Source of the DNA: Larix sibirica
Lineage: Eukaryota; Streptophyta; Pinopsida; Pinales; Pinaceae
Direction: 5' to 3'
DNA: 23,174 nucleotides
Assembly: GCA_004151065.3 (NCBI GenBank)
Contig: NWUY0300043748.1
Coordinates: 1-23,174, forward strand
This document shows, in pieces, positions 8,724-18,449 of the stretch. The stretch's first letter is position 1, and the number at the start of each line of letters is the position of its first letter. The position numbers were made by a program, and so were the translations under genes. Below the pieces are notes generated by a model that searched no databases, had not been told where the DNA came from, and worked only from the letters and a program-made list of their open reading frames with translations.

Positions 8724-10062
8724 TGCTTGATACAATTGTCATCCTCACACTCTATAGTCATTCGATACATCATCACCACCATTGATTGCTCTTGTGCCAC
8801 CACCATTCAAAGAAACAATATAAGATCATTATAGGGACACAATCAAATAGACAACTTATATATAAGGTTGTTTTAGGGACACAAGTAGGAGGAATAAGAT
8901 GCATTCCAAATCTTCATGTTGATCACGAACACCACACATTCTAGAAAATTACGAATACAATTCAACAGCCCGTTGGTTTGGCTCATACTCAATATCCTGC
9001 ATAAGCTGAAACTTAGGCATCTTTTATGGAATATGATTTGGTAACCTATCGATCCAACTCAAACTTAATATCCCACACAGGGATAGATAGAGGCATTCAT
9101 GTAGATTCTATTAACTATATAATAATTTAAAGTTTATTATCTTCCATCCCTGTTTCATGAGGTCGTCCAATGTACATTCAAAGTCTTGGACTCAAAATTT
9201 GCCTCCCATTAACACTTGACTTGTTGTGAGGGAGGTCAAGTGTCTTGCCACCAACCTCCATTTCTGTACATCATGCATCATAACACATATGGACTTATTT
9301 TTTTTCCTAGTTTGACAAAAGCTACCAAAACCAAATGGTATTAGTCATATCAGTTCTCTTAACCAATGGAAAACTACAAATATTTGGATTTTGAAAATTC
9401 AAATGTTCAATAAAGTTAAAAAATCCATTTAATATTGAAAAATCGTCAAAATTTTGAAAACATTTAACAAATTTATCCTAGGTGAATGAGTTTTAACCTA
9501 AATTGAAACATATGGAACTTCTTAAGTAGGGATTAATAATTCAAAAAAATCAATTCCAATTTGTAAAAATCAACTATAAAAAATTATAGCCTATTTTGAA
9601 CATACGACAAAGATTTTATGTCCTATCAAACATGTCATAAAAACATATTATTACATGTAAAAAATAGGAACAAAATTAAGACTTTGTACGGAATTTTTTA
9701 ACTATCTATTATTTAAAAATAAAATTACACATATTATTATTAATTAATTATGAAACAATTTTACACTGATATACTAAGGGTTTTAAAATATATTTATAAA
9801 ACAAATAAAATATAAAATAAAATGTAAATTTTATTGCATTAAAAGAAGTGAATTACATTTTATATCTAATATGATAAGTACATTTATTGGATTAATGTGA
9901 TAATGACAATTTGTTAAATATTAATCTATATATAACAATATAACAATACATTGCATCTAGATTTCACACTAAACTTATATTTAGTATTCTAACAATTTAA
10001 ATAAGTGAATATATAAAATATAAATCCTATATAAGTCAATTTTTTTAATAAATACAATGAAT
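8724..10062. other. AT-rich intergenic, no gene recognised
   Basis: No coding-like frame or known element is visible. Minor structures are a perfect 9-bp-arm hairpin (ACACTTGAC 9212-9220 with its complement 9235-9243) and a near-palindrome around TTATATATAA at about 8852-8872. From about 9400 the sequence is very AT-rich. It ends at the two N bases. Confidence 0.5.
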
Positions 10063-10064
10063 NN
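10063..10064. other. Two-base assembly gap (NN)
   Basis: NN separates a very AT-rich left side from a more GC-balanced, exon-like right side. The abrupt change suggests a contig join, possibly a wrong one. Confidence 0.95.
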
Positions 10065-10095
10065 AACCTGAAGGAGACCGTGAGAAGAAAGAAAC
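10065..10095 (-). CDS. Candidate exon of unidentified gene, cut by gap
   Basis: On the minus strand a good acceptor (CATTTCTTGCAG, ending at 10096) is followed by an open stretch reading VSFFSRSPSG that runs into the NN gap. It is in phase with the stronger upstream exon at 10206-10471, separated by a 110-bp GT-AG intron (10205 to 10096). The 3' end is unknown. Confidence 0.4.
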
Positions 10096-10205
10096 CTGCA
10101 AGAAATGCTCAGAAATGGTTACCCTGCGCGAAAGATTAAAAAATGATGCTGCCATAGAATGATGGAGAGTCATTGACCAAAGCAACCAACCGGCTATTGT
10201 ATCAC

Positions 10206-10471
10206 CCTGTAATCAATATTCAGTAATCCGTAGTCCAAGTAAGAGCCAATCAGTGGACGAATGTTGACTACAAACTGCTTAAAGTAGTGATCGGGGTGGC
10301 TGACTCCCTCTGACTGCTGTAACAGAATCTCTGCAAGGAGGAAGAACTGCTCAGAAATAAAAGATGATGCTCCCGGTGTGCGTTCTTTCAGGAGGAGTTC
10401 ACATGCACATAAACGGTAATGAAATTTGTTAAAGTCGAGACCCGCATTGGTAAAATCAGTTTGAATGAAAT
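10206..10471 (-). CDS. Candidate 266-bp exon, unidentified host gene
   Basis: A fully open minus-strand frame of 88 codons includes DFNKFHYRLCACELLLKER, EQFFLLAEILLQQSEGV, HPDHYFKQFVVNIRPL and GSYLDYGLLNIDYR. It is bounded by an AG acceptor at 10472-10473 and a GT donor at 10205-10204 (AGG|GTGATA). The amino-acid make-up is protein-like and helix-rich, unlike the low-complexity shadows nearby, and no start or stop is needed inside an exon. I do not recognise the family. A pseudogene copy is possible. Other candidate exons in the same orientation lie at 10065-10095, 13208-13247, 13879-14028 and 15104-15177. Confidence 0.55.
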
Positions 10472-10762
10472 CTATTGTATTATGTCATGTCAGTTTCTTG
10501 CATTGTCTTCAGAGAAATAATTAAAAGATTGGATGTCGCGACACCAACACTTTTCAATGTCCATCGACTTATTAATTCATGATGAGAGCATACACTCCGT
10601 GGAGAATATTTGGACTGGAGAATTTGTTTCTATTCTTGGCTTACAGTTGTAGTTGCCCAAGAAATTCTATCGACTAGTGCACTGATCATTCCATTGATGC
10701 ATTATTGTCATGGAGCGACAGTCATTCAATGAGCAGAAAATATCCAGTACAATAGACCGCCG

Positions 10763-10831
10763 TAATTGACTTCCCGTCGACCAATCAAGCTATATTCGAA
10801 GAATAATTGACTTCCCGTCGACCAATCAAGC
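10763..10831 (+). repeat. 28-bp direct repeat, two identical copies
   Basis: TAATTGACTTCCCGTCGACC plus AATCAAGC occurs at 10763-10790 and again at 10804-10831, with a period of 41 bp. Each copy contains GTCGAC and begins the GTCGA-rich tract. Confidence 0.95.
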
Positions 10832-11580
10832 CATTGGATGTATGTTGATAATGTGAAGACTATCAATTGACATTAATATATAATGCAAAGTATGTTCGTA
10901 AATCATAACAGTAAGCCCATTAATTAATGAAGAAGCCACAACTGTCGATGAGGACACAAGTTGTTTTTTCTTGTGGTCGGCGAAGATCTCATCCAGGCGA
11001 AGCGGTCGATGTTGATGGCTGATCAAAACACGGGTAGAATTTGAAGATGCAAATGATGGAACGCTGCCGCAATCGATATTTGTTTCATGGTTGATGTTTG
11101 GGAGTTAAATTTTGATAATTTTTTGGGTCAAGATGTTTCATAACGTGGATATATGTTATATGTGGTTGATGATAATTGGTCGACACCAAGTGAAACGGTC
11201 GAAGTCGATATGCTCTTTGCCCGACAATTTTAATATGGTTAATATTGTTTGTAAAATATAGTGGAATGATCCAAACTTTATGGTCGATATATAAGCCAAC
11301 AGTCATTCTAATTTGTAAGTTGATATGGTCGATATTATCAATTGTAAAATGTGGCCAGGTAACATGTAAAGAGTTTGTCGATTTTTAAATATTGTCAGAA
11401 TGTCAATGTCGACATATTACTAAATTTGCCTTGTACTTTGGTCGATATGCCAAAGAATAGTCGGTCGATAAGTTATTTTGTAAGTCGAAGCAAAAAAATG
11501 GTTGATGATCATGTAAGAGGTCGAGCCTTTAAAGTGGCCATGATATTGTAAAAAGTGTCAGGTCATTGAAAATTAGTCGA
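10776..11580 (+). repeat. GTCGA-rich tract
   Basis: GTCGA occurs 16 times on the + strand in 805 bp, starting at 10776, 10817, 10944, 11005, 11179, 11198, 11204, 11283, 11328, 11377, 11408, 11441, 11464, 11484, 11520 and 11576. Eight are preceded by GG and eight are followed by T. GGTTGAT variants nearby look like CpG-decayed copies. The intervening DNA is not obviously repeated. Function unknown; it may be an intron of the candidate host gene or a decayed satellite. Confidence 0.8.
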
Positions 11581-11593
11581 ATAAAGGGTTGTT

Positions 11594-11876
11594 NNNNNNN
11601 NNNNNNNNNNNNNNNNNNNNNNNNNNNNNNNNNNNNNNNNNNNNNNNNNNNNNNNNNNNNNNNNNNNNNNNNNNNNNNNNNNNNNNNNNNNNNNNNNNNN
11701 NNNNNNNNNNNNNNNNNNNNNNNNNNNNNNNNNNNNNNNNNNNNNNNNNNNNNNNNNNNNNNNNNNNNNNNNNNNNNNNNNNNNNNNNNNNNNNNNNNNN
11801 NNNNNNNNNNNNNNNNNNNNNNNNNNNNNNNNNNNNNNNNNNNNNNNNNNNNNNNNNNNNNNNNNNNNNNNNNNNN
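11594..11876. other. 283-bp assembly gap (N)
   Basis: Run of N. Open frames that span it are artefacts. Confidence 0.98.
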
Positions 11877-12858
11877 ACATTACAAGAATAAAACCATGCA
11901 TTAGAAGATTGCATAGTAACCAACCTTTTTTTGGATTGATTGATTGTAGCCAGTAGCCATTCGACACCATGTACAAAGATTTTAATGTAATACATTCCTA
12001 CTTGATCTTGGGAATCTGATTAGACCATGGAAGTCTTTCAAAAACCTTCACCCCTAGCCCATAATTTTGGTATCCCCCATAGCAATTTTGGCATACATCT
12101 TCTATGATTCCAAATCTACTATTGCTGACATGTTATTGTGGTTCTACCTACTCCTATTAATAGGTTACAAATCAATGACAAGTTTCCTTTTCTTCTTCTA
12201 ATGAAGGTGTTTTGTATCTTCCCATAAGGAACTTCCCTGATGAAAATCTATTCCATCCTGGGATTCTTTTCTCTGATGGAAATTGCAAAACGTTCTCCAG
12301 TGAGGTCTTAATCAGCTAAAGTGTCAAATTGTGGAGTTGAGGTCTATTGAGGATTATTTTTGGTGGAGGTATGGATGTAAATTTTCTGTAGTATCATGTT
12401 TACATACTTCATTATCCTTATTTCATTTACAATCCACTTTTGATGATTTGGACACTTCTTAATAGGTTGAGATGTCCTTGGAAACATACTATTAACATGT
12501 TGTGGAGAGAGATATCTTTAACGGAGATAAGGATCGAGGAAAATAACCCAAATGCTTGTGAACCAATCATTCTCTGGCCCAGTGAGGCTATGAATTTGAA
12601 TTGATCCAATGACAAGTGATGCATCATAAAGAGAAAGTTGCATAAATAATCTCTTAGCTTCTAGTGTAAATCTAATGACATAATTTAAGACGCATACCTA
12701 AGTCACTACTTCCACTAAAGACAAAAGGATCTTCACAATCCATGTTGATAAAGCATAACCCTAAGTTGGATAGAATAACATGTTTGTTTTCTTTATTGAA
12801 AACTAGAATACAAGCCATCATTGACCTTACAGGGAAACCATTGAACCTTAAGTGGACT
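11877..12858. other. No gene recognised
   Basis: No convincing frame on either strand. Short minus-strand open stretches (for example 12427-12627) show no motif. If the LTR at 12859 is a 3' LTR, this DNA should be the 3' internal end of a copia element, but I could not read RNase H or integrase here. Confidence 0.5.
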
Positions 12859-13113
12859 TGTTGGAGGAGACCCTTCGGGCTCCTTAGTTGTCATTAGTTA
12901 CTATGTAATAATCTAGTTAAAGAAGCAGTCGGAGCAGGTGCAACTGCTCCAACCACATGTATGATGTATATATANTGTAATCCTATATATGCTTCTGATT
13001 AATAATGAGAAGACAATGAATATGCCCACTTATTTTCCATCCTTCAAACTTTAACTCAACCTACTTCTTTCCTTCCATAAATTCTATGAGCATGCTTTCA
13101 ACAACTAGCAACA
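12859..13113 (+). mobile_element. Copia-like LTR (solo or 3' LTR)
   Basis: It begins TGTTGGAGGAGACC after AAGTGGACT, which resembles the polypurine tract and LTR start of copia elements (normally AAGTGGGAGATTGTTGG). It carries a TATA-like CCTATATATGC (12981-12991), then AATAATGAGAAG, a block shared with the LTR at 22924, and ends near CAACA (13103 or 13113). A perfect hairpin GGAGCAG/CTGCTCC lies at 12931-12950. An ambiguous base is at 12975. No primer-binding site or target duplication is evident. It sits between candidate exons of the minus-strand host gene. Confidence 0.6.
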
Positions 13114-13207
13114 ACTAGTATTCTCGTAATATCCACCAAATCAACTAACAATTTTGGCTAACTCTAAGTTAGCGCCATCATGCAAATTCATGCAGCAACA
13201 GACGTAC

Positions 13208-13247
13208 CTCAAATCTCCAAAGCACAAGTCAGGCAGGTTTTTTTGTT
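13208..13247 (-). CDS. Candidate 40-bp exon, unidentified gene
   Basis: The minus-strand frame reads QKNLPDLCFGDL and ends at a consensus donor, GAG|GTACGT (13207-13202). A possible acceptor is at 13248-13249; another upstream AG in the same phase would lengthen it. Its entry phase fits the exit phase of the exon at 13879-14028. It is short, so confidence is low. Confidence 0.3.
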
Positions 13248-13311
13248 CTTTCAAGGAGAACGATAAATATGGACAAACCCCTCCAGAACATATACATCTC
13301 CACGTTGATCT

Positions 13312-13449
13312 CCACCTATAAGCAACAGACCACATTAATTAGATCACGAACAAATCCAACAGTTCACATCTAGGATGCTTCTACCTATAGGTAATAGACC
13401 ACATTAATCAGATCACGAAATAATTCAATAGTTCATATCTAGGTTGCTG
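13312..13449 (+). repeat. 69-bp tandem duplication
   Basis: Two adjacent copies (13312-13380 and 13381-13449) share ACCTATA, AGACCACATTAAT, AGATCACGAA and GTTCA.ATCTAGG, with about a dozen differences. No coding meaning is seen. Confidence 0.88.
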
Positions 13450-13878
13450 CAGCATTAAATATTGCACTGAAGTGTTTATTAAAGCACATTCAGTTTTCCA
13501 TGAATAGGTTTTCAATATTGAAAATCAACATTATGAAATCAATTTCAACAAATTTATTGATATTTACCAACATATATTCATTTAAACTCTAAATATTCAT
13601 CTAAACTCTAAATTGATTAATCTAAAAATAAAAAAAATCAAATCCTTAAATTACAAACCTTTCTTCAAATTTTACAGTCTAAATTTTTTTTATACATATA
13701 AAGAATTAAAAAAAATCTCAAAATCAAACCCTTTCTAACTACGTAAACGTCTCGTCTCATTTGAAAGATATTATAGGTCAAACATCATCCATATCATATC
13801 ATGGGTCATGAATATGTAACACAGCCGAATATAGGAGAAAAGATGAATTCGTTAGAGAAAATGCTTTGATATTCTTAC

Positions 13879-14028
13879 TCCATTTTTCAAGGCAACTTTC
13901 TGTCATTTCTTCAGGTTCTGCTTTACTTTCATATATTTTATTCGATACAGGTAGCAATCGAATTTTCCAAAATCTCCAATGATTGAGTTGGATAGAAAGT
14001 TTGTACTCAGATATTGAAACAGAATTTT
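13879..14028 (-). CDS. Candidate 150-bp exon, unidentified host gene
   Basis: An open minus-strand frame reads NSVSISEYKLSIQLNHWRFW, then KIRLLPVSNKIYESKAEPEE and MTESCLEKW. It is flanked by acceptor ATTTTAG (AG at 14029-14030) and donor GTAAGA (13878 downward). The frame stays open beyond the donor to a stop near 13806, so the exact 3' end is not fixed. The composition looks like real protein. Function not recognised. The donor leaves one base of a codon, which fits the candidate exon at 13247. Confidence 0.42.
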
Positions 14029-14377
14029 CTAAAATGCACTACGCACCTTTCGATGTAAATATGATTCTGACATACTTATATAACTTGATAGTTAAGGAAA
14101 ACAAATAATGCTTTCAAAATAATACCATATGGATATGCTATGTTCGATAGCTGATAACGAGACACGTTCTCTTTTCATGGTACGCTCTGCTTTGCTAATT
14201 AATAATTCTCTTATTTTGGGATGGGCACTCCCTATTTTTTCTATATTATGAAATATGCAATTAATTTAGAAGTCATCTCCTCCTATATCCTCTTTAATTT
14301 ATATTGGTAGTCTTATCATGAATAATTTATTCTTATTATATGTAAATAACGAGATGGAATTGAAATACATGAATTAT

Positions 14378-14620
14378 TTGTTTACATTAATATATTTTTA
14401 AAATATAAAACTTAATAAAAAATTTTAAAATATAAAAATTGAAATTAAATTAATAAAAAATTATAAAAATTTAACAAATGAATTTTATATTTTCATAATA
14501 TTAATAATTTAATGTATAGAGTAATAATAATAACAATTAAATAAATAGAAAAAATATATATATATAAAAAATAAAAATTTATATTTCCATAATAATGATA
14601 ATATAATACATAGAAGACTT
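14378..14620. repeat. Low-complexity A/T tract with 37-bp repeat
   Basis: Almost only A and T. TTTATATTT.CATAAT.ATAA... is repeated at 14483-14519 and 14578-14613, around a (TA)n run at 14555-14566. The surrounding stretch 14040-15100 holds no recognisable gene. Confidence 0.75.
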
Positions 14621-15103
14621 ATTTGTAACTCCCTCTATTGTTTAAACACAAACTCAATCATTGTGAATCAACTAAGCATATTTTTTTTTCTTTTAAAATA
14701 ATGGAGTGAAGTAAACTAAAGTGACTCAACTCAATCAACTTATCCTTTATAAAATAAGTGGACAACATTGCATTGGAAAAAAGACTCCAACATTTTACAA
14801 CATATCATTTATGTGACCTCTTACAAAAAACCCCTTAAATGCTTCATGTCCAACTCTAACTTCCACTTGATGATACTTTAATCATTATAAAAATATAACA
14901 AAATACATCAAATGCTAGACTATCATGTTAATCTTTAATGCCAACGCTCACTATTCATTCTTTTACCATATATCTACATGTGCCCTTAAATGTTTCAAGG
15001 CTTCAAATGGAACTATGTCAGGGCACAATTGGCTCAATTTTTAAAGATTAAGAGTTTAATATTTTTAATAGTGTAAATTCTTTTTATTTCAAAATTTACA
15101 TAC

Positions 15104-15177
15104 ATAAAGGACTTTGGATAGATTTCGTACCAAGGAGTTTTCTCCCAAGGCATTGCAAAGTGTGCATTCAGTAATTG
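15104..15177 (-). CDS. Candidate 74-bp exon, unidentified gene
   Basis: Between AG (15178-15179) and GT donor TTTAT|GTATGT (15103 downward) the minus strand reads QLLNAHFAMPWEKTPWYEIY and PKSF. It is protein-like and has a good donor, but its exit phase does not fit the exon at 14028, so an exon would be missing or the boundaries are wrong. Weak call. Confidence 0.25.
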
Positions 15178-15515
15178 CTTAAAATGTATGATAGATGGGA
15201 AACAACTAAAATAATGAATTGAGCAAGGTGTTTTCAGAAAAATCTTACACATTCTTGGTGGTGAAAAAGTACTAAGCAATTAAGAATTGAGTAGTTACAA
15301 ATAGATGTAAACAAAATCTTGATTAAGTGCGAAAAATGGCAGCTATGGCATTCACATGTCAAACAACAAAGAAACATTCATTTACCATTCCATAAGCAAG
15401 CATCCATGATAGGTAAGAGGTCACATACATGAAATATCTATCGCTAACATACTATTCAAAAACATTTGCATTCATATCGTGAATTTGGTGTGAAAGTAGT
15501 TGGCTACTCAAATAT

Positions 15516-15521
15516 TTTATT
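15516..15521 (-). terminator. Poly(A) signal AATAAA of minus-strand LTR
   Basis: AATAAA on the minus strand, about 230 bp downstream of the TATA box, with T-rich sequence before it. Confidence 0.45.
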
Positions 15522-15745
15522 AGATCAAGAGAGATTTACAGAAGTACAAGTAGTCTTTGAATTAAAAAGGGATAATACAATCACAGAGAGAAGATTACAG
15601 GATGCCATACACAGATATTTGAATCTCAAAGGCTTCCTTTACTGAATAACATTCCTTTACTCCAGAGTATCAAAATTGACCTTGCAGCTCTCCAAGAGTC
15701 CCTCTCCAAAAATTGGAAGCTCCATGGATCCCAATTCAAATTCTC

Positions 15746-15753
15746 TTTATATA
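15746..15753 (-). promoter_or_regulatory. TATA box of minus-strand LTR
   Basis: CTATATAAA-type TATA box on the minus strand, preceded by a C-run. Transcription would start about 30 bp leftward. Confidence 0.5.
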
Positions 15754-16929
15754 GGGGGGACTCGTTTCTTGTTACTACTCTCTCGCTTTCTTGAAACTGC
15801 CATGTTTTCCCTTTAATTTCCCAAAACTACTTTCCTTTTGTTTGTTTCAAAACTCAGTTGAGCTCAACTGCGTAACTGCCTCTCCAACTTTCACCCATGT
15901 TTAGTTGAACCTTGTTGTGGGGACCCCTACTCCAATGTTTTCCCTACTGGAGTAGGTTATTCTTATTGTAGCAAGGCCAATTTGTAATACTTATAAATTT
16001 GTTGCCAATCTTTACCCATGGGTACTTATGCAGCCTCATTAAATCCATGGCCAACTCAACATTGGTGAAGTTTTCATAAGAGATGGGTGGAAAGATCTTG
16101 AAGAGAGGGATGGTGAAAATAGAATTGTTGGGTTGGATGGGGTTGAACTTGAAAGCATGAATTTTGCATTGGAGTCTTTGGTGCAGAGCTGGCTTAACGC
16201 TTCTTCTTTTCCTGGAGTGGAATGAGCATTGCTTCAATTGTTCCCTCTTTAATGACCAAAATTTGAATTTTTCATGTGTCGTATAATCATTGGGGTGGGT
16301 GTCGATGTGTCCTCACCTAACGTTATTCGGGTGTGGGACCACATATTTACTTTAGTGAGGGCCCATGTGGTTTCAAATGTTAGTTGAGGAGGCAGTAATA
16401 GCTCGACAGCGTGTGGTTTGGAAAATGAAAATATTGGAATTGTTACCAATAGTTGGGCGCCATGTAGCATAATGGTTTCTGCCCAATAGCTCGACAAGCC
16501 AGTGTTAAGCTTCATGCACCTCAAAAATGCATTATTATTATCCACCATTGAATTGGTGATCTAACCAGGGATCTGCTCATTGGTGGGCTTAGCACCTTTT
16601 GGTGTGCCTTTTGGTCACAGCCCCTTAGTCCTTTGGCTAAGTGAAATGGCACTCTCCTATGGATTATGGTTCTCAGTGCGCGCTCGCCTAGATATTTGTG
16701 CCTATCACTCAAGTTATCTCCTTTGACACCTCCTCATCATAGCCTTTAGCACCTGGACGCTTATATTATTTCCCTCGCAAAACATTGGCAGTACTCCATC
16801 ATTGGTGAACCTATAACACTTCCTTATAGACCTTAGAAATACCATTGCCAATATGCCATTGGAATTGGGAAATCAACCCTAAGTGCCTAACCATCTCTCC
16901 TATGCAACTACAATGCGACACTTTGAAAA

Positions 16930-17660
16930 CCACTCAATTGTAACCATGTGTCAACCTTTGATATGCTATTCGACCATCTCCATCGGGGCTTCCTCTAAAA
17001 CCCCTTATATGAAACCCCATTGTAGGAAGTCTATTGCCACGTGTCAAACTGTAACTAGCTATCAGACCAATTTTATCGAGGCATCTCTTAGATTCACTTC
17101 TTCCCACTTCCGATGACTAATCAAATATGTCCACATGCCACATTCTAATATGCACATGGGAATTCTCCATGACGATCTCTGTTGGGGCTTCTTCTAAAAT
17201 TATTTGTCTACAACCCTACTGTGGGTCCTCTGATGATGAATCAAATGTTGCCACTTGTCGTCAAATTGAGGTTCCTCTATCACCATTTCCCTTAGGCCTA
17301 CTTATTTTCAGCTCCATTATGGGTCATCCGATGACCAATCTACTACTGCCACATGTCAGGTTTCCTCTGTTGACCATTTGGTTAGGTGCGCTTGCTTTTA
17401 GCTCCAATGTGGGTTTTCCTCCAACCAATCGTCTACTACCACTTGTCATCATGTCATACTTCTTTGTCAGGTTTCAAAACGAACAACATGTTTTCAACTA
17501 CACTATGAGATCTTGACATCCAATCATATGTTTCCATGTGTCAATCTCTAGTATGCTGTTGGAGTTCATTTTTTGGGCCTCCTCCTGGGTTCCACTATTG
17601 TTACCTCTGCTTTTCAACAGTGACAACCAATCGACCTTTGCCACTTGTTTTCCATGTGGG
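16930..17660. repeat. Degenerate ~95-bp tandem array in gypsy 3' UTR
   Basis: A CCACRTGTCA-like core occurs at 16944, 17037, 17131, 17251, 17349, 17439, 17534 and 17641, spaced 93, 94, 120, 98, 90, 95 and 107 bp. Most cores are preceded by GATGAcCAATCaaaTgttg, and several are followed by CTCCAATGTGGGT. The copy at 17037 is an intact CCACGTGTCA, a G-box/ABRE core; the others look CpG-decayed. Open + strand frames here are shadows. The array lies between pol and the LTR of the minus-strand element. Confidence 0.78.
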
Positions 17661-18100
17661 GTTTCTCAATCAAGAATTCACTTTGGAAACCCATCTATGC
17701 AACTCCAATGCGTAGGGTCCAATACACTATTGGACTTGGTCTGTCGAGCCTTCATGTGACCATGCTTGATTTCAACCCCGAGGCGGCAACTTCTTGGTAG
17801 TCCTTTAAATCTCTACAAGTGGAAGTTTTCCCTTTTGATGACATTGGCTCTATTGGGGACAAATTTTCGCTTGTGGGATGTTGAGAATACCACACTAGTG
17901 CCTTCAGTTTTTGGTTACAGAGTCTTCCCTCTTTTGATCCCTTATTTCTTGATATTAGATTTTAAAGCAGTGTGCCATTATTAAAAAAAAAAATACGCTA
18001 ACAGAAGAAAATTGACAGAAACTAAATTTGCTAGTAAAAGAAAAAATTGAAAGTGCTTATAAACTACTAATTTACAAGGTTGTGGGATCCTTTCATCCTT

Positions 18101-18300
18101 TTAGTATCGTAGTAAGATCTTGAGAATCCTTCCATTCTCAATTGTTCCCATAATTTCACCATCCAATTGAGCAAGGAATTAAGTGTTGTTTCCTTGGACA
18201 ACTGAGATATGGAATGGTCCCATCCATAGGTTATCAAACTTGCCAGGATTTCCATTGTCTTCTCTTCTACCTCCCACTTTAGCACCAAGTCCTGTGGATG
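18101..18300 (-). pseudogene. Gypsy pol C-terminal tail after integrase
   Basis: In one minus-strand frame the sequence reads GNPGKFDNLWMGPFHISVVQ, GNNT, a stop, FLAQLDGEIMGTIENGRIL and KILLRY, ending with TAA at 18101-18103. The preceding DLVLKWEVEEK is in another frame. KFDNLW.GPF and a short GR.LK..Y ending are the usual end of Tat-type pol polyproteins; no chromodomain is present. This fixes the 3' end of coding. Confidence 0.8.
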
Positions 18301-18449
18301 AATGTTTCTTTCTGAAGCCTTCTTATCAAAAAATGTCCTTCGTCCTGTGTTGTTGAACTTGCATCTTAGCTTCTGTGCATTATTTTTCCTGTTGAATCTC
18401 TACTAACTTATAGGTCCTCCTTATCAAGTATTTGGATCCTCCACTTCCT

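Larger units (their letters stand above)
15400..15960 (-). mobile_element. Probable 3' LTR of the gypsy element
   Basis: On the minus strand CCCCCCTATATAAAGAG (TATA at 15746-15753) is followed about 230 bp later by CTAATAAAATATT (AATAAA at 15516-15521), a promoter to poly(A) layout typical of LTR U3-R. It lies downstream of the element's pol and 3' UTR in the correct orientation. Both ends are estimates. No matching 5' LTR is found in the window, so this rests on position and signals only. Confidence 0.5.

Noticed and set aside
11563-11995. Long frames across the N gap on both strands
   Set aside because: They exist only because the N run has no stop codons.
12236-12295. CTGATGA as a second hammerhead core
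   Set aside because: No stem II followed by GAAA and no cleavage triplet with a matching stem I could be found nearby.
15944-16548. Two minus-strand frames of 97 and 99 codons
   Set aside because: They fall in the region of the gypsy 3' UTR and LTR start, with no recognisable domain or splice context.
16883-17984. Series of + strand frames of 72-129 codons
   Set aside because: They lie over the degenerate tandem array and gypsy 3' UTR; residue content is low-complexity and no motif is seen.
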